DNA from: Salinimicrobium tongyeongense
GTDB taxonomy: Bacteria; Bacteroidota; Bacteroidia; Flavobacteriales; Flavobacteriaceae
Reading direction: 5' to 3'
Length of the DNA: 64,000 bases
Assembly (NCBI RefSeq): GCF_026109735.1
Contig: NZ_CP069620.1
Location: forward strand, 2,852,001 to 2,916,000
A program made the translations under genes and the position numbers. Of the stretch, positions 54,904 through 63,194 are shown piece by piece. The notes under the pieces are model-generated. The model had not been told where the DNA came from. It did not search any database and was given only the letters and a program-made list of their open reading frames with translations. Numbering within the stretch: the stretch's first letter is position 1; the number at the start of each line of letters is the position of its first letter.

Positions 54904-57372
54904 ATGGCACATGAAGATGATCATATTAGTGATGTAGGCTCTACCTTTGATTTTAAAGGTTTTGTGCTGAAAGTTTTTAGTTACTGGCAGTTAATTCTGC
55001 TGTCGGTAGCCATAAGTCTGGGAGTGGCTTATTACAACAATGTAAGGAAACTTCCGGTTTACCAACTTGGTAATTCCATTTCCATAAAAGACGATCAAAA
55101 CCCCTTTTTTACCAGTAATACCAGCCTTACCTTTAACTGGGGCGGCACTTCAGACAAGGTTAACACAGCGATGACCATACTCAGGTCGCGGTCGCACAAT
55201 GAAGAGGTGGTAGAGCGCCTTCAGTATTATATTGCTTATCAACAGGATGGGGAATATCAGCGGGTGAATGCCTACGGCTTTACTCCTTTTAAGGTGGTAG
55301 CCGATTCTTCAGCCTATCAGGCGCAGGGCACCACGTTTACCATTCGGTTTAAAGATCCCGAAACCTTTACACTTACTACTTCTTTTCCCGGAAATACCGC
55401 TTCAGTCTTCAATTACGCTACCAAAGAATACGGGAGTGTGGTTGTAGAACAAGGGGAATTTAGCAGGGAATACAAATTTAACGAGCCTATAAATTTGCCA
55501 TTTTTCAATGCTAAGCTGGTGCCTACGCCACTAGCTTCGGTTATTGATAAGCCATTTTACGTGCAGTTCAGGCATTTTGACGGAACTGTTGGTAGGTTTC
55601 GTGGGGTTTCAGTGAGCCCGCAATCGCAGGGAGCTTCGGTTTTAAACCTTTCCATGACGGGAGATAATAAAGCTGAAATTGTTGATTACCTCAATGGCAC
55701 AGTGCGGGTGTTGAGCCAGAACATGCTCGAGCGAAAGAACCTTTTTGCCACCAAGACCATCAGGTTTATAGACAGTAGCTTGAACGTGAAAGCTATGGAG
55801 CTTAAGGTGGTGGAAGATGAGCTGAACAGGTTCAGGAACAATAATTCCATTTTAGATATTTCTGCGGAAAGCAGTCAGCTTAATACCAAACTTACCGGTC
55901 TTGATGTGAGGAAGGAAGATATTTCGCGGCAGCTGGCTTATTATGAAACACTACAGGATTACCTGCAAACACGTAATGATTATTCTGATGTGCCGGCGCC
56001 ATCGGTAGCCGGAATTTCAGAATCAAGCATAGTGAGTGGCGTGGGGCGAATTGTTTCTTTGGCCGAAGAAAGGCGGAAGTATGAATATTCCCTTCAGGAA
56101 AATTCCCCGGTTTTTCAGGATATAGACCGGCAAATAAATGCCGTAAAAGACGTTTTGCTGGAGAATATGTCTTCTTCTCAAAACCTGCTGCGGCAGGAAT
56201 TGCGCGATATTAACAGGGAAATTGCACTGGCAGAAGCCGAAATAAGAAAACTGCCGCAGGAAGAACAGGACCTGCTGAAGATCCAGAGGAAATATTCCCT
56301 TAGTGAAAAGACTTATAATTTATTCCTCGAAAAGCGCAGCGAAGCCGGGCTCATCAAAGCGGCAAACGTGAGTGATGTGATGGTGATAGACACTGCGAAA
56401 GACACCGGTGGCGGCCAGATTGGCCCAAATACGCAGCTAAATTATGTCATGGCCTTAATGGTGGGGGGAATGATCCCGCTTACTTTTGTATTCCTGCTGG
56501 TTTTTCTGAATACCAATGTTCACAATGCCCAGGAAGTTACCCGCCTGTCACCCATTCCCATTCTGGGGATGATTGGGAAGAGCAGGATGGACACCAATCT
56601 TGCCGTTTTCAATAAACCCAAATCGGCTATTGCCGAAGGTTTTCGGGGGTTGAGGTCCAGTCTGCAGTTTATGTACAAAAAGCAGGGGGTGAGTGGTTCC
56701 AAAACGGTGATGATCACTTCATCGGTTTCGGGGGAAGGGAAAACCTTTTGTGCCATGAACCTGGCCACGGTTTTTGCTTTGAGCGAAAAGAAAACCCTGC
56801 TGCTGGGTGCCGACTTACGTAAACCTAAGATCTTTGATGACTTTAAGATCAATAACGAGGTGGGCGTGGTGAATTATCTTATAGGTCAGGAGTCCCTGGA
56901 GTCAATCATACAGCCCAGTATGGTGCCGCATCTGGATGTGATCACGGCCGGGCCGATTCCTCCAAACCCTTCAGAATTGCTGATGAACGAGCAAATGGAA
57001 AATCTGATGAACGAACTGCGGGAACGTTATGATTACATAGTCATGGATACCCCGCCGGTGGGTGTGGTTGCCGATGCGCTCAACCTCATTAAATATGCCG
57101 ATGCCACTTTATACCTCATTCGCCAGGACTATACCAAACGCGGAATGCTGGAGGTGATCAATGAGAAGTATAACAAAGGTGAAGTAAAGAATATTTCATT
57201 CGTCCTTAACCACTTTGTTCACCGGGCCAAGTATGGTTATGGCTATGGTTACGGCTATGGTTATGGTTACGGCTATGGCTATGGGCAGTACGGGAAAGGC
57301 TACGGCCAGCAGGAGACAAGGACTGGCAAGCTGAAAAAGAAGTGGAGGGAGATAATGCGGAATTTTGAATAG
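54904..57372 (+). CDS. Wzc-like tyrosine autokinase / chain-length determinant
   Basis: An 822-residue inner-membrane co-polymerase fused to a BY-kinase. One helix lies near residues 30-47, a periplasmic coiled coil follows (about 270-500), and a second helix is at about 510-535. The kinase domain has Walker A SSVSGEGKT, Walker A' LGADLRKPKIF and Walker B YIVMDTPPVG. The C terminus holds nine consecutive Tyr-Gly pairs (residues 777-794) plus two more Tyr, the substrate of trans-phosphorylation. It controls polymer length and export with Wza. Confidence 0.93.
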   Translation: MAHEDDHISDVGSTFDFKGFVLKVFSYWQLILLSVAISLGVAYYNNVRKLPVYQLGNSISIKDDQNPFFTSNTSLTFNWGGTSDKVNTAMTILRSRSHNEEVVERLQYYIAYQQDGEYQRVNAYGFTPFKVVADSSAYQAQGTTFTIRFKDPETFTLTTSFPGNTASVFNYATKEYGSVVVEQGEFSREYKFNEPINLPFFNAKLVPTPLASVIDKPFYVQFRHFDGTVGRFRGVSVSPQSQGASVLNLSMTGDNKAEIVDYLNGTVRVLSQNMLERKNLFATKTIRFIDSSLNVKAMELKVVEDELNRFRNNNSILDISAESSQLNTKLTGLDVRKEDISRQLAYYETLQDYLQTRNDYSDVPAPSVAGISESSIVSGVGRIVSLAEERRKYEYSLQENSPVFQDIDRQINAVKDVLLENMSSSQNLLRQELRDINREIALAEAEIRKLPQEEQDLLKIQRKYSLSEKTYNLFLEKRSEAGLIKAANVSDVMVIDTAKDTGGGQIGPNTQLNYVMALMVGGMIPLTFVFLLVFLNTNVHNAQEVTRLSPIPILGMIGKSRMDTNLAVFNKPKSAIAEGFRGLRSSLQFMYKKQGVSGSKTVMITSSVSGEGKTFCAMNLATVFALSEKKTLLLGADLRKPKIFDDFKINNEVGVVNYLIGQESLESIIQPSMVPHLDVITAGPIPPNPSELLMNEQMENLMNELRERYDYIVMDTPPVGVVADALNLIKYADATLYLIRQDYTKRGMLEVINEKYNKGEVKNISFVLNHFVHRAKYGYGYGYGYGYGYGYGYGQYGKGYGQQETRTGKLKKKWREIMRNFE
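57232..57285 (+). repeat. (Tyr-Gly)9 hexanucleotide repeat in wzc
   Basis: Nine TAY-GGN hexamers mix TATGGT, TATGGC and TACGGC. Slippage would keep the frame and change only the number of phosphorylatable tyrosines. Codon mixing suggests it is not a recent expansion. Confidence 0.8.
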
Positions 57373-57846
57373 GAGTTGGTCATATTTTGAGCCGGTAGTA
57401 TTAATCTCTGTACACTGGTAGGGTGTTGTTTTATACTGAGCTCTTCTTTTCTGTGATAGAGTTAAATCTGTTGGACTACCAATTTTACATTTGACGATCT
57501 ACAGAAGAATCCAAATCTTGAAATTTCGTAAATTTGGCTTATAATGTTTCTGAATTTTTCCATTGTATAAAACCTCACTTTCTATCCTAAAAGAATGCCC
57601 CTTTTGAATTTTTCTAGCCGAAGGATCAGGATAATGATAATACTCAAGATAAAGGATTTACAGATTCTTTATTCATTTTATATAGAGAGGGTGGTCTTTT
57701 CTTACTGAAAATATACAGTTGCAGAGTACTCATAAATTTAAAGAAGTAGTTTAAAAGGAGGGGAAGTATGATTCATATGTTAAAAGACATACATTCAAAT
57801 CATTAAGGAATTAAGTAATATAGTAACATACCCAAAAAAATCCATT
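57373..57846. other. AT-rich intergenic stretch, no gene found
   Basis: These 474 bases separate wzc from the epimerase. Both strands are closed by frequent stops. A purine-rich AAGGAGGGG precedes a 12-codon open frame at 57768, which I do not regard as a gene. Base composition is visibly more AT-rich than upstream, which continues through 59945 and suggests a boundary of acquired DNA. Confidence 0.4.
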
Positions 57847-58868
57847 ATGAAAAGAGTAATTATTCTGGGAGGAAGTGGCTTTATAGGAGGTCATTTAGCC
57901 AAAAGGTTAAAAGAAGAAAACTGTCACGTTAGAATCGCAGACATTAAGGATCATGAATTTTGGGATCACCAGGAAATTTGCCATGAATTTATTAAATGTG
58001 ATTTAACCGATGCCAGAGCAGTTGATCTGGTTATAACCGAAGGAGCAGATGAAGTGTACCAGTTAGCTGCAGACATGGGAGGGGCAGGATATATCTTCAC
58101 CGGGGACAATGATGCCAACGTTATGCATAATTCTGCTTTGATCAACCTTCATGTAGCAAAGGAATGTGTTGTAAAAAAAGTAAAAAAAATCTTCTATTCT
58201 TCTTCTGCCTGTATTTACCCTGAATTTAATCAACTAGATCCGGATAAACCCAATTGTGCAGAATCATCTGCTTATCCTGCCCAACCAGATTCAGAGTATG
58301 GTTGGGAAAAGTTGTTCAGTGAAAGAATGTTTCTTGCTTTTTCCCGCAACTATAATCTAAATGTACGCATTGCACGTTTTCACAACATTTTTGGAGCCCG
58401 TGGTATCTGGCAGGGGGGAAAGAAAAGGCTCCGGCTGCTATGATGAGAAAAGTAGCTGAAGCCGTGGACGGAGGTGAGATTGAAGTGTGGGGTGACGGCC
58501 AGCAAACCAGAAGCTTTCTACATGTTGATGAATGTGTGGAGGCTCTTCTTAGATTGATGAGTTCAGAGTTCAAAGGGCCTGTAAATATTGGTTCAGAAGA
58601 AATGGTTTCCATTAACAGGTTAGCTCAAATAGCCATTGATATATCTGGAAAAAACCTTTCTATCAAAAATTTGGAGGGAGAAGAATTCAGTCGAAAATAT
58701 GGATTTGTATGTCCAACCGGAGTTCGGGGAAGAAATTCTGAAAATTCTCTATATCGTGAGCAAATTGGCTGGGAGGTAAATCAATCACTGGAAGAGGGTA
58801 TGAAAAGCACCTATGAATGGATAGCAAAACAGGTCAATTCCACTCGAAAAAAAACAGTTTCTAAATAG
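57847..58868 (+). pseudogene. NAD-dependent sugar epimerase, split by a frameshift
   Basis: An extended short-chain dehydrogenase related to GDP-mannose 3,5-epimerase. The first frame (57847-58443) has the Rossmann site GGSGFIGGHLAKRL, SSSACIYPE and YGWEKLFSERM (YxxxK), ending in IARFHNIFGARGIWQGG and then an out-of-family tail. The second frame (58440-58868) resumes at MMRKVAEAVDGGEIEVWGDG with SFLHVDECVEALLRLM and VGIGSEE-like VNIGSEEMVSI. One base is missing near 58415-58430 (a G6/A-rich run). Restoring it gives a continuous 340-residue protein. ATGA overlap could allow coupled translation of two halves, so it is either a sequencing error, a pseudogene or a split enzyme. Confidence 0.85.
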
Positions 58869-58942
58869 CTTATATGCCACCTCTTAATTGATTAAAAGTT
58901 AAGTCTACGGGAAACCTTTACCGGGCAAGGAGGAGGGGAAGT

Positions 58943-59200
58943 ATTCACCCATTGCCAAATATTAAAACTGGTGTGGTTATCTCCGGCTAAATATTTGCTC
59001 CATTCCTTATCAATTTCCTCATGATCAAATCACTCAGCAACTGGGGAAGTTTTTAATTGCTGAAGTTGTTCTGATACAAAAGGCTTTAGTTCCTGCCTCA
59101 GCCATTCCCGCTGCGGAGTCTGGAGCGCACGCGTTACCAGCTACCGACCACTCCTTTTAGTCTTAAATGAAATAATTCTCCAGCTTCTCCGTTAGATAAA
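58943..59200 (-). pseudogene. decayed fragment of a second asnB (3' end)
   Basis: The minus strand reads ...TPQREWL-like, then FDHEEIDKEWSKYLAGDN and SFNIWQWVNT, which matches the last 80 or so residues of the intact asnB 1.1 kb away. The Trp before FDHEE is a TGA stop here, and the 5' part is missing. Similarity fades toward 59200. The rest of the gap between the epimerase and the next gene (58869-59270) shows no other feature. Confidence 0.75.
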
Positions 59201-59270
59201 TGCAAATTTATTGGGGTATATAAAAAAATCCTTTTTATTTGTAAACCAATTGACGCATATTCCAAATCTT

Positions 59271-59945
59271 ATGAAAAAATATCTTTTAGGCCTGTTTTTT
59301 ATTTTGACCACAGTTTCAATTTGCTTTTCTCAAGAACTTAGTTATGGCCTAAAAGCCGGAGTTAATCATCCTATGGGTGGTGAGATTGTAGGGCTACAAA
59401 ACAACTATGCATTTCAGAAAAATACTTCTGAGGCTGAGGGGAATCTTGGCTTTCATGGGGGTATCTTCTTACAGGTTGATTTTGGTAAATTTTTTGTTCG
59501 GCCCGAGGTAGTTTACACTTCAATAGATACAGAATTCACTTTTATAGAAGAAACTTCAATATATTCTGTTCAAAAATTTGATATCCCCCTATTAGTAGGT
59601 TATAACATTTGGGGGCCAATTGATATTTATGCCGGACCTGTGTATTCGAATATACTGGATGCTACTTTGGAAGGAGAAGAATTCCTGAACCCTATTGTTG
59701 TTCAAGACACACCAATAAATGCTCAGGCTGGTGTGAAGGTTGAATTTGGAAGATTTGGGTTAGATCTACGATATGAAAGATCTTTATCTTCGGCTGAGGT
59801 TCAGCGTTTAGATTTTGGTGAAGGTTATAATGAAATCAATGAAGCAGAATTCACAGATTCCAGACTAAATCAAATAATTGTTGGAGTGATCTTCAAAATT
59901 GGAGGCCCTGGTCTAAACGAAAGACGACGAAGGGCCTGTTACTAA
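59271..59945 (+). CDS. outer-membrane beta-barrel protein (PorT-like)
   Basis: A 224-residue protein with a signal peptide (about 1-20, ending CFSQ). The start MKKYLLGLFFILTTVSICF is chosen over a TTG-type or ATG start at 59211 because it begins the signal peptide. The mature part alternates hydrophobic strands (LSYGLKAGVNHPMG, GFHGGIFLQVDFGKFFVRPEVVYTS, FDIPLLVGYNI, IDIYAGPVYSN, LRYERSL), as in outer-membrane beta-barrel domains of the OMP_b-brl_2 type. The C terminus is basic and lacks a terminal aromatic strand. It is not an obvious part of glycan export. Confidence 0.8.
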   Translation: MKKYLLGLFFILTTVSICFSQELSYGLKAGVNHPMGGEIVGLQNNYAFQKNTSEAEGNLGFHGGIFLQVDFGKFFVRPEVVYTSIDTEFTFIEETSIYSVQKFDIPLLVGYNIWGPIDIYAGPVYSNILDATLEGEEFLNPIVVQDTPINAQAGVKVEFGRFGLDLRYERSLSSAEVQRLDFGEGYNEINEAEFTDSRLNQIIVGVIFKIGGPGLNERRRRACY

Positions 59946-60019
59946 AAAGAATTTCAAGACTTTTCTGAAAACTAATTAGATTTATTTCTACGAGGTTTCT
60001 CTTTTTTAGAGTCTATTGG

Positions 60020-61720
60020 TTATAAGAGTAATGCTGTGTTCACCCATTGCCACACATGGAAACTACTCGTGTTATCTCCTGCCAGATATTTTTTCCATTC
60101 TTTCTGAATTTCTTCGTGATCAAACCAATCTGTTGCCGAAGTAATTTTAAGGTGTAGCAATTGCTTTTCCACAAATGCTTTGAGTTCCTTGCTTAACCAT
60201 TCCCGCTGGGGAGTTTGGAGAGGACGTTTTGGCGCATAAGAGATAGTAGAGGGAACCAGTGGTTTCAGGATCTCGCGGAGCATATATTTCCCAACCCCAT
60301 TTTTAATTTTGTAATCCTCCGGTTGTGAAAAGGCAAATTCGACGAGGCGATAATCAAGAAAAGGCTCCCGCAGCTCAGTACTATAAGTCATGGAAACCCT
60401 GTCATTGAATCGTAGTGCCCGTGGGAGTTTCGTATAAAAAAGATCCCGAAACTGCAGATTTTGCAGTCTGTTGTCGAACGGTTCTGGATATTTTGTCTTT
60501 TGTGCCAAAGCGGCAAATTCGGGATTTAGCACATGCATTCGGAAAGGAGAATTTTTCCCGGTGCCCTGGATGATTGAGCCGGAGGTTTGATAGTAGTCAT
60601 ACCCTGCCCATTGCTCATCCATTCCCTGCCCGTCAAGTAACACCTTTACACCGTCGGCATGAGCCTGTTCAAAAATTTTAGAATAAGCCATGGTAGGAAT
60701 ACCTCCAAAAGGTTCATCCTGTTCCCGACTCATTTTTATTGCATTTATTTGAACTTCGGAAGCCGAAAAAAGTACTTTGTGAAGCGGGTTTTGTGTAGTT
60801 GAGATCATCTGTTCTACCCATGGAAGCTCATCATAGCGTTCATCTCCCGTGTAAAAAGAGTAAGCATGCATCTGCTGTTTATCTTCAAACATATTCACCA
60901 GAGCAAGCAGGAGGGAACTATCCACTCCGCCGCTAATGTTAAATGCTACAGGCACATCGGCGCGGAAACGAAGTTTGATGCTGTCTTTCAGTAGTTCGAG
61001 ATATTCAGCTTTAGCCTGTTCAATAGAGCTTCCAGATCTTTTATTTTGGACTCTTGAAACAAAATCATACCATTTTTCAAGCCTTACCCGACCTTCAGAA
61101 TATTCCAATAAATATCCACCTGGTAATTGTTTGATGTTATTGTAAAAAGTCTCTTCCGGCAAACCGTAGGAGCCAAAGCTGAAATAATTTGCCCAGACCT
61201 TTAGGTTTGGTGGGGTGTCAAAAATGACATTTTTGAGTGTCTTTATTTCACTGCTGAAGTAAAGGTGTTTGTTTACTTCAGAATAATAAAAAGGTTTTAC
61301 TCCGAACCTGTCCCGTGCAGCAAATAGTTTTTTTTCCGAAGAATCCCATATGGCGAAGGAGAACATCCCGTTCAATCTTTGCAAACATTCCTTTCCCCAC
61401 TTAATAAATGCCGCCAGCAGTACTTCAGTATCTGATGCTGTTCTAAAACCGTAAAAGGATTTTAGTTCATCTTTCAGCTCTTTGTAGTTGTAGATTTCCC
61501 CGTTAAAAGTTAGCACGTACCTTTCGGAATTATCCACAAAGGGTTCATTAGCTTCCGGGGAGAGATCAATAATGGAAAGTCGGTTATGGCCTATTGCTGC
61601 AAACCCGGGATCGATGAAATTGCCGGTATGATCCGGGCCACGATGCTTTTGGGCCTGAAGCATTTTCTGAAGCTCTGCTTCCTTTGTGTTTGGCCCAATT
61701 ATTCCGGAAATTCCACACAT
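60020..61720 (-). CDS. asnB: asparagine synthase (glutamine-hydrolysing)
   Basis: A 566-residue two-domain enzyme. Cys2 of MCGISGIIG is the amidotransferase nucleophile, with RLSIIDLS and NGEIYNYKEL in the N-terminal domain. The synthetase domain has the PP-loop FNISGGVDSSLLLALV and LREPFLDYRLVEFA. Inside polysaccharide loci such enzymes often amidate sugar carboxylates, so free asparagine may not be its product. It contains an exact copy of the recurrent palindrome in-frame. A related fragment lies at 58943. Confidence 0.93.
   Translation of the reverse strand: MCGISGIIGPNTKEAELQKMLQAQKHRGPDHTGNFIDPGFAAIGHNRLSIIDLSPEANEPFVDNSERYVLTFNGEIYNYKELKDELKSFYGFRTASDTEVLLAAFIKWGKECLQRLNGMFSFAIWDSSEKKLFAARDRFGVKPFYYSEVNKHLYFSSEIKTLKNVIFDTPPNLKVWANYFSFGSYGLPEETFYNNIKQLPGGYLLEYSEGRVRLEKWYDFVSRVQNKRSGSSIEQAKAEYLELLKDSIKLRFRADVPVAFNISGGVDSSLLLALVNMFEDKQQMHAYSFYTGDERYDELPWVEQMISTTQNPLHKVLFSASEVQINAIKMSREQDEPFGGIPTMAYSKIFEQAHADGVKVLLDGQGMDEQWAGYDYYQTSGSIIQGTGKNSPFRMHVLNPEFAALAQKTKYPEPFDNRLQNLQFRDLFYTKLPRALRFNDRVSMTYSTELREPFLDYRLVEFAFSQPEDYKIKNGVGKYMLREILKPLVPSTISYAPKRPLQTPQREWLSKELKAFVEKQLLHLKITSATDWFDHEEIQKEWKKYLAGDNTSSFHVWQWVNTALLL
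61218..61236. repeat. exact 19-bp palindrome within asnB
   Basis: TCAAAAATGACATTTTTGA, read on the minus strand as part of TLKNVIFDT. It is the only full-length copy inside a coding sequence. Confidence 0.7.
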
Positions 61721-61725
61721 TAGCT

Positions 61726-61760
61726 ATTGTATATAGTATAATGAATATTGTATAATTTTT
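61726..61760. repeat. heptamer-period array (5 units) upstream of asnB
   Basis: ATTGTAT ATAGTAT, then AATGAAT, ATTGTAT, AATTTTT, beginning 5 bases before the asnB ATG. Confidence 0.45.
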
Positions 61761-61914
61761 TCAAAGCTATGAAAAGCACCAATAAACAAGCACCAAATTC
61801 TAATTTAGTGTTGTATTTGGTATAACAACAAGAAATATGCACAACCGTTTTTGGTTTTGCCCCCCACCCTAAAGAAAGCCCAAAAATGGGTTCAGAAAAT
61901 TCAGAACAACAAAT

Positions 61915-61956
61915 AAAAAACTAAAAACAAAAAACCAATAGTAAACGCTAAACAGT
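61915..61956. repeat. heptamer-period array (about 6 units)
   Basis: Units such as TAAAAAC AAAAAAC, then CAATAGT, AAACGCT, AAACAGT end at the base before the stop codon of the NeuA-like gene. A-rich on this strand. Between this and the 61726 array (61761-61914) no feature is seen. Confidence 0.45.
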
Positions 61957-62661
61957 CTATGAAAAATCTGATAACATAGTCAAAAGCCTCTCGGCTTTCT
62001 CCCAATCCTGCGGGATGTCAATATTCACATATGGGTCTCCGGTAGTGTCAATGAATCCAATATTGTTTCCGTACAGGGAATTTTGTTTCTGAAGAACTTC
62101 TGTTTTTGTTATATAAATTGCACCATCGCGATGATAAGCTACAGGTAGTTCCTGTCGCCGCGAAATAATTTCTTTTTCTCCTGTGGCCAATCGTAGACTT
62201 CCGGATTCATTCTCTTCAAACAACCAGTGGGGATTAAATTCTGCAGGAACTTCCCTCACTGAGAGGAGAGAATCAAAATTACCTGAAATAAATTTCCCGA
62301 TGGCTTCATCAATTAAACCTGTTCTTCGAAAAGGAGTGGTAGGTTGCAGCAGACAAACAGCATCAAAATTTTGCCCTTTTTGAGCAAAATAATTCAGCGC
62401 ATGCTTTACCACATCCAGGGTTGGAGTATCGTCTGCCGCAAGTGCTGTAGGTCTTCGAAATGGAACTTCGAGGCCTATTTCTTCAGCAACTGCAATGATC
62501 TCAGGATCATCTGAACTCAGGATCACCTTTGACAGCAGCTTCGAATTCTTTGCTGATTCAAAAGTGTATTGCAGCAAAGGTTTTCTGCCGAGAGATTTAA
62601 TATTCTTTCCGGGTATTCCTTTACTGCCGCCGCGGGCGGGGATAAGTCCGAGGATTTTCAT
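61957..62661 (-). CDS. acylneuraminate-type cytidylyltransferase (NeuA/PseF/LegF family)
   Basis: A 234-residue CMP-nonulosonate synthetase. The signature LGLIPARGGSKGIPGKNIK is at residues 4-22, with SSDDPEIIAVAEEIG, RPTALAADDTPTLDV and LQPTTPFRR. It activates sialic, legionaminic or pseudaminic acid with CTP. It is followed upstream by the NeuC-like epimerase gene, which supplies ManNAc or a related sugar, so the locus probably builds a nonulosonic acid. The exact acid cannot be told. Confidence 0.92.
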   Translation of the reverse strand: MKILGLIPARGGSKGIPGKNIKSLGRKPLLQYTFESAKNSKLLSKVILSSDDPEIIAVAEEIGLEVPFRRPTALAADDTPTLDVVKHALNYFAQKGQNFDAVCLLQPTTPFRRTGLIDEAIGKFISGNFDSLLSVREVPAEFNPHWLFEENESGSLRLATGEKEIISRRQELPVAYHRDGAIYITKTEVLQKQNSLYGNNIGFIDTTGDPYVNIDIPQDWEKAERLLTMLSDFS

Positions 62662-62710
62662 TGTTCGGTTATCGGTTATCAGTTTGTCAGGTCGGGTTAT
62701 TGATTTATGA
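62662..62710. repeat. heptamer-period array (7 units) abutting a start codon
   Basis: TGTTCGG TTATCGG, then TTATCAG, TTTGTCA, GGTCGGG, TTATTGA, TTTATGA, starting at the base next to the NeuA-like ATG. Weaker units (TCTGACA GTCTGAA ACAGAAG) continue in the same phase to about 62759. Confidence 0.55.
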
Positions 62711-62760
62711 AGTCGTAAAATTAACCGGTCACTTAGTATCTGACAGTCTGAAACAGAAGA

Positions 62761-63123
62761 TCATGTTTTCCAGTTCTTTTCGACATAAAGCATAAAAGAA
62801 AATATTTTCCCTCCTAAAAGATCATATTTCTTTATTAGTTCAAGGGTTCCCTCAAGTGTATATAATTCATTGATCATTTCCAGTTGGGAAATGCATTCCA
62901 ACAATGACGCATGAGCATAGGTGAGAAATTTTAGAAAATCCTGTTTGTATACTTTTCGACCATATCCCTCAACAATAGCATCCTGAATACTTTTTGAGGA
63001 TCTTCTTACTTGACTTCCCTGTTCATATAATTCAAACTTCGGCAACTTTAAGGAAAGCTTATGGACTTCAATAGCATATTCAAAAGCTAAATTGTAAATA
63101 TCAAGATCCTTGTGGCTTTTCAT
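62761..63123 (-). CDS. four-helix-bundle (23S rRNA intervening-sequence-type) protein, copy 2
   Basis: A 120-residue protein of the S23/IVP family, with the classic core VRRSSKSIQDAIVEGYGRKVYKQDFLKFLTYAHASLLECISQLEMI. It is from a different subgroup than the copy at 40849. It separates the NeuA-like and NeuC-like genes, which are usually adjacent, and heptamer arrays lie on both sides, as for copy 1. No rRNA, reverse transcriptase or template repeat is nearby. Function unknown. Confidence 0.9.
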   Translation of the reverse strand: MKSHKDLDIYNLAFEYAIEVHKLSLKLPKFELYEQGSQVRRSSKSIQDAIVEGYGRKVYKQDFLKFLTYAHASLLECISQLEMINELYTLEGTLELIKKYDLLGGKIFSFMLYVEKNWKT

Positions 63124-63159
63124 GCTTCATCATTTTCTGGTTTTCACCAATTTAAAAAA

Positions 63160-63194
63160 ATTAACCGACAACAGAGAACTGACAACTGACAACT
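63160..63194. repeat. heptamer-period array (5 units)
   Basis: ATTAACC, GACAACA, GAGAACT and GACAACT GACAACT, ending at the base before the stop codon of the NeuC-like gene. Confidence 0.55.

Noticed and set aside
57768-57806. 12-codon open frame with a good Shine-Dalgarno-like AAGGAGGGG
   Set aside because: Too short, and no similarity or conservation can be judged; Bacteroidota rarely rely on such sites.
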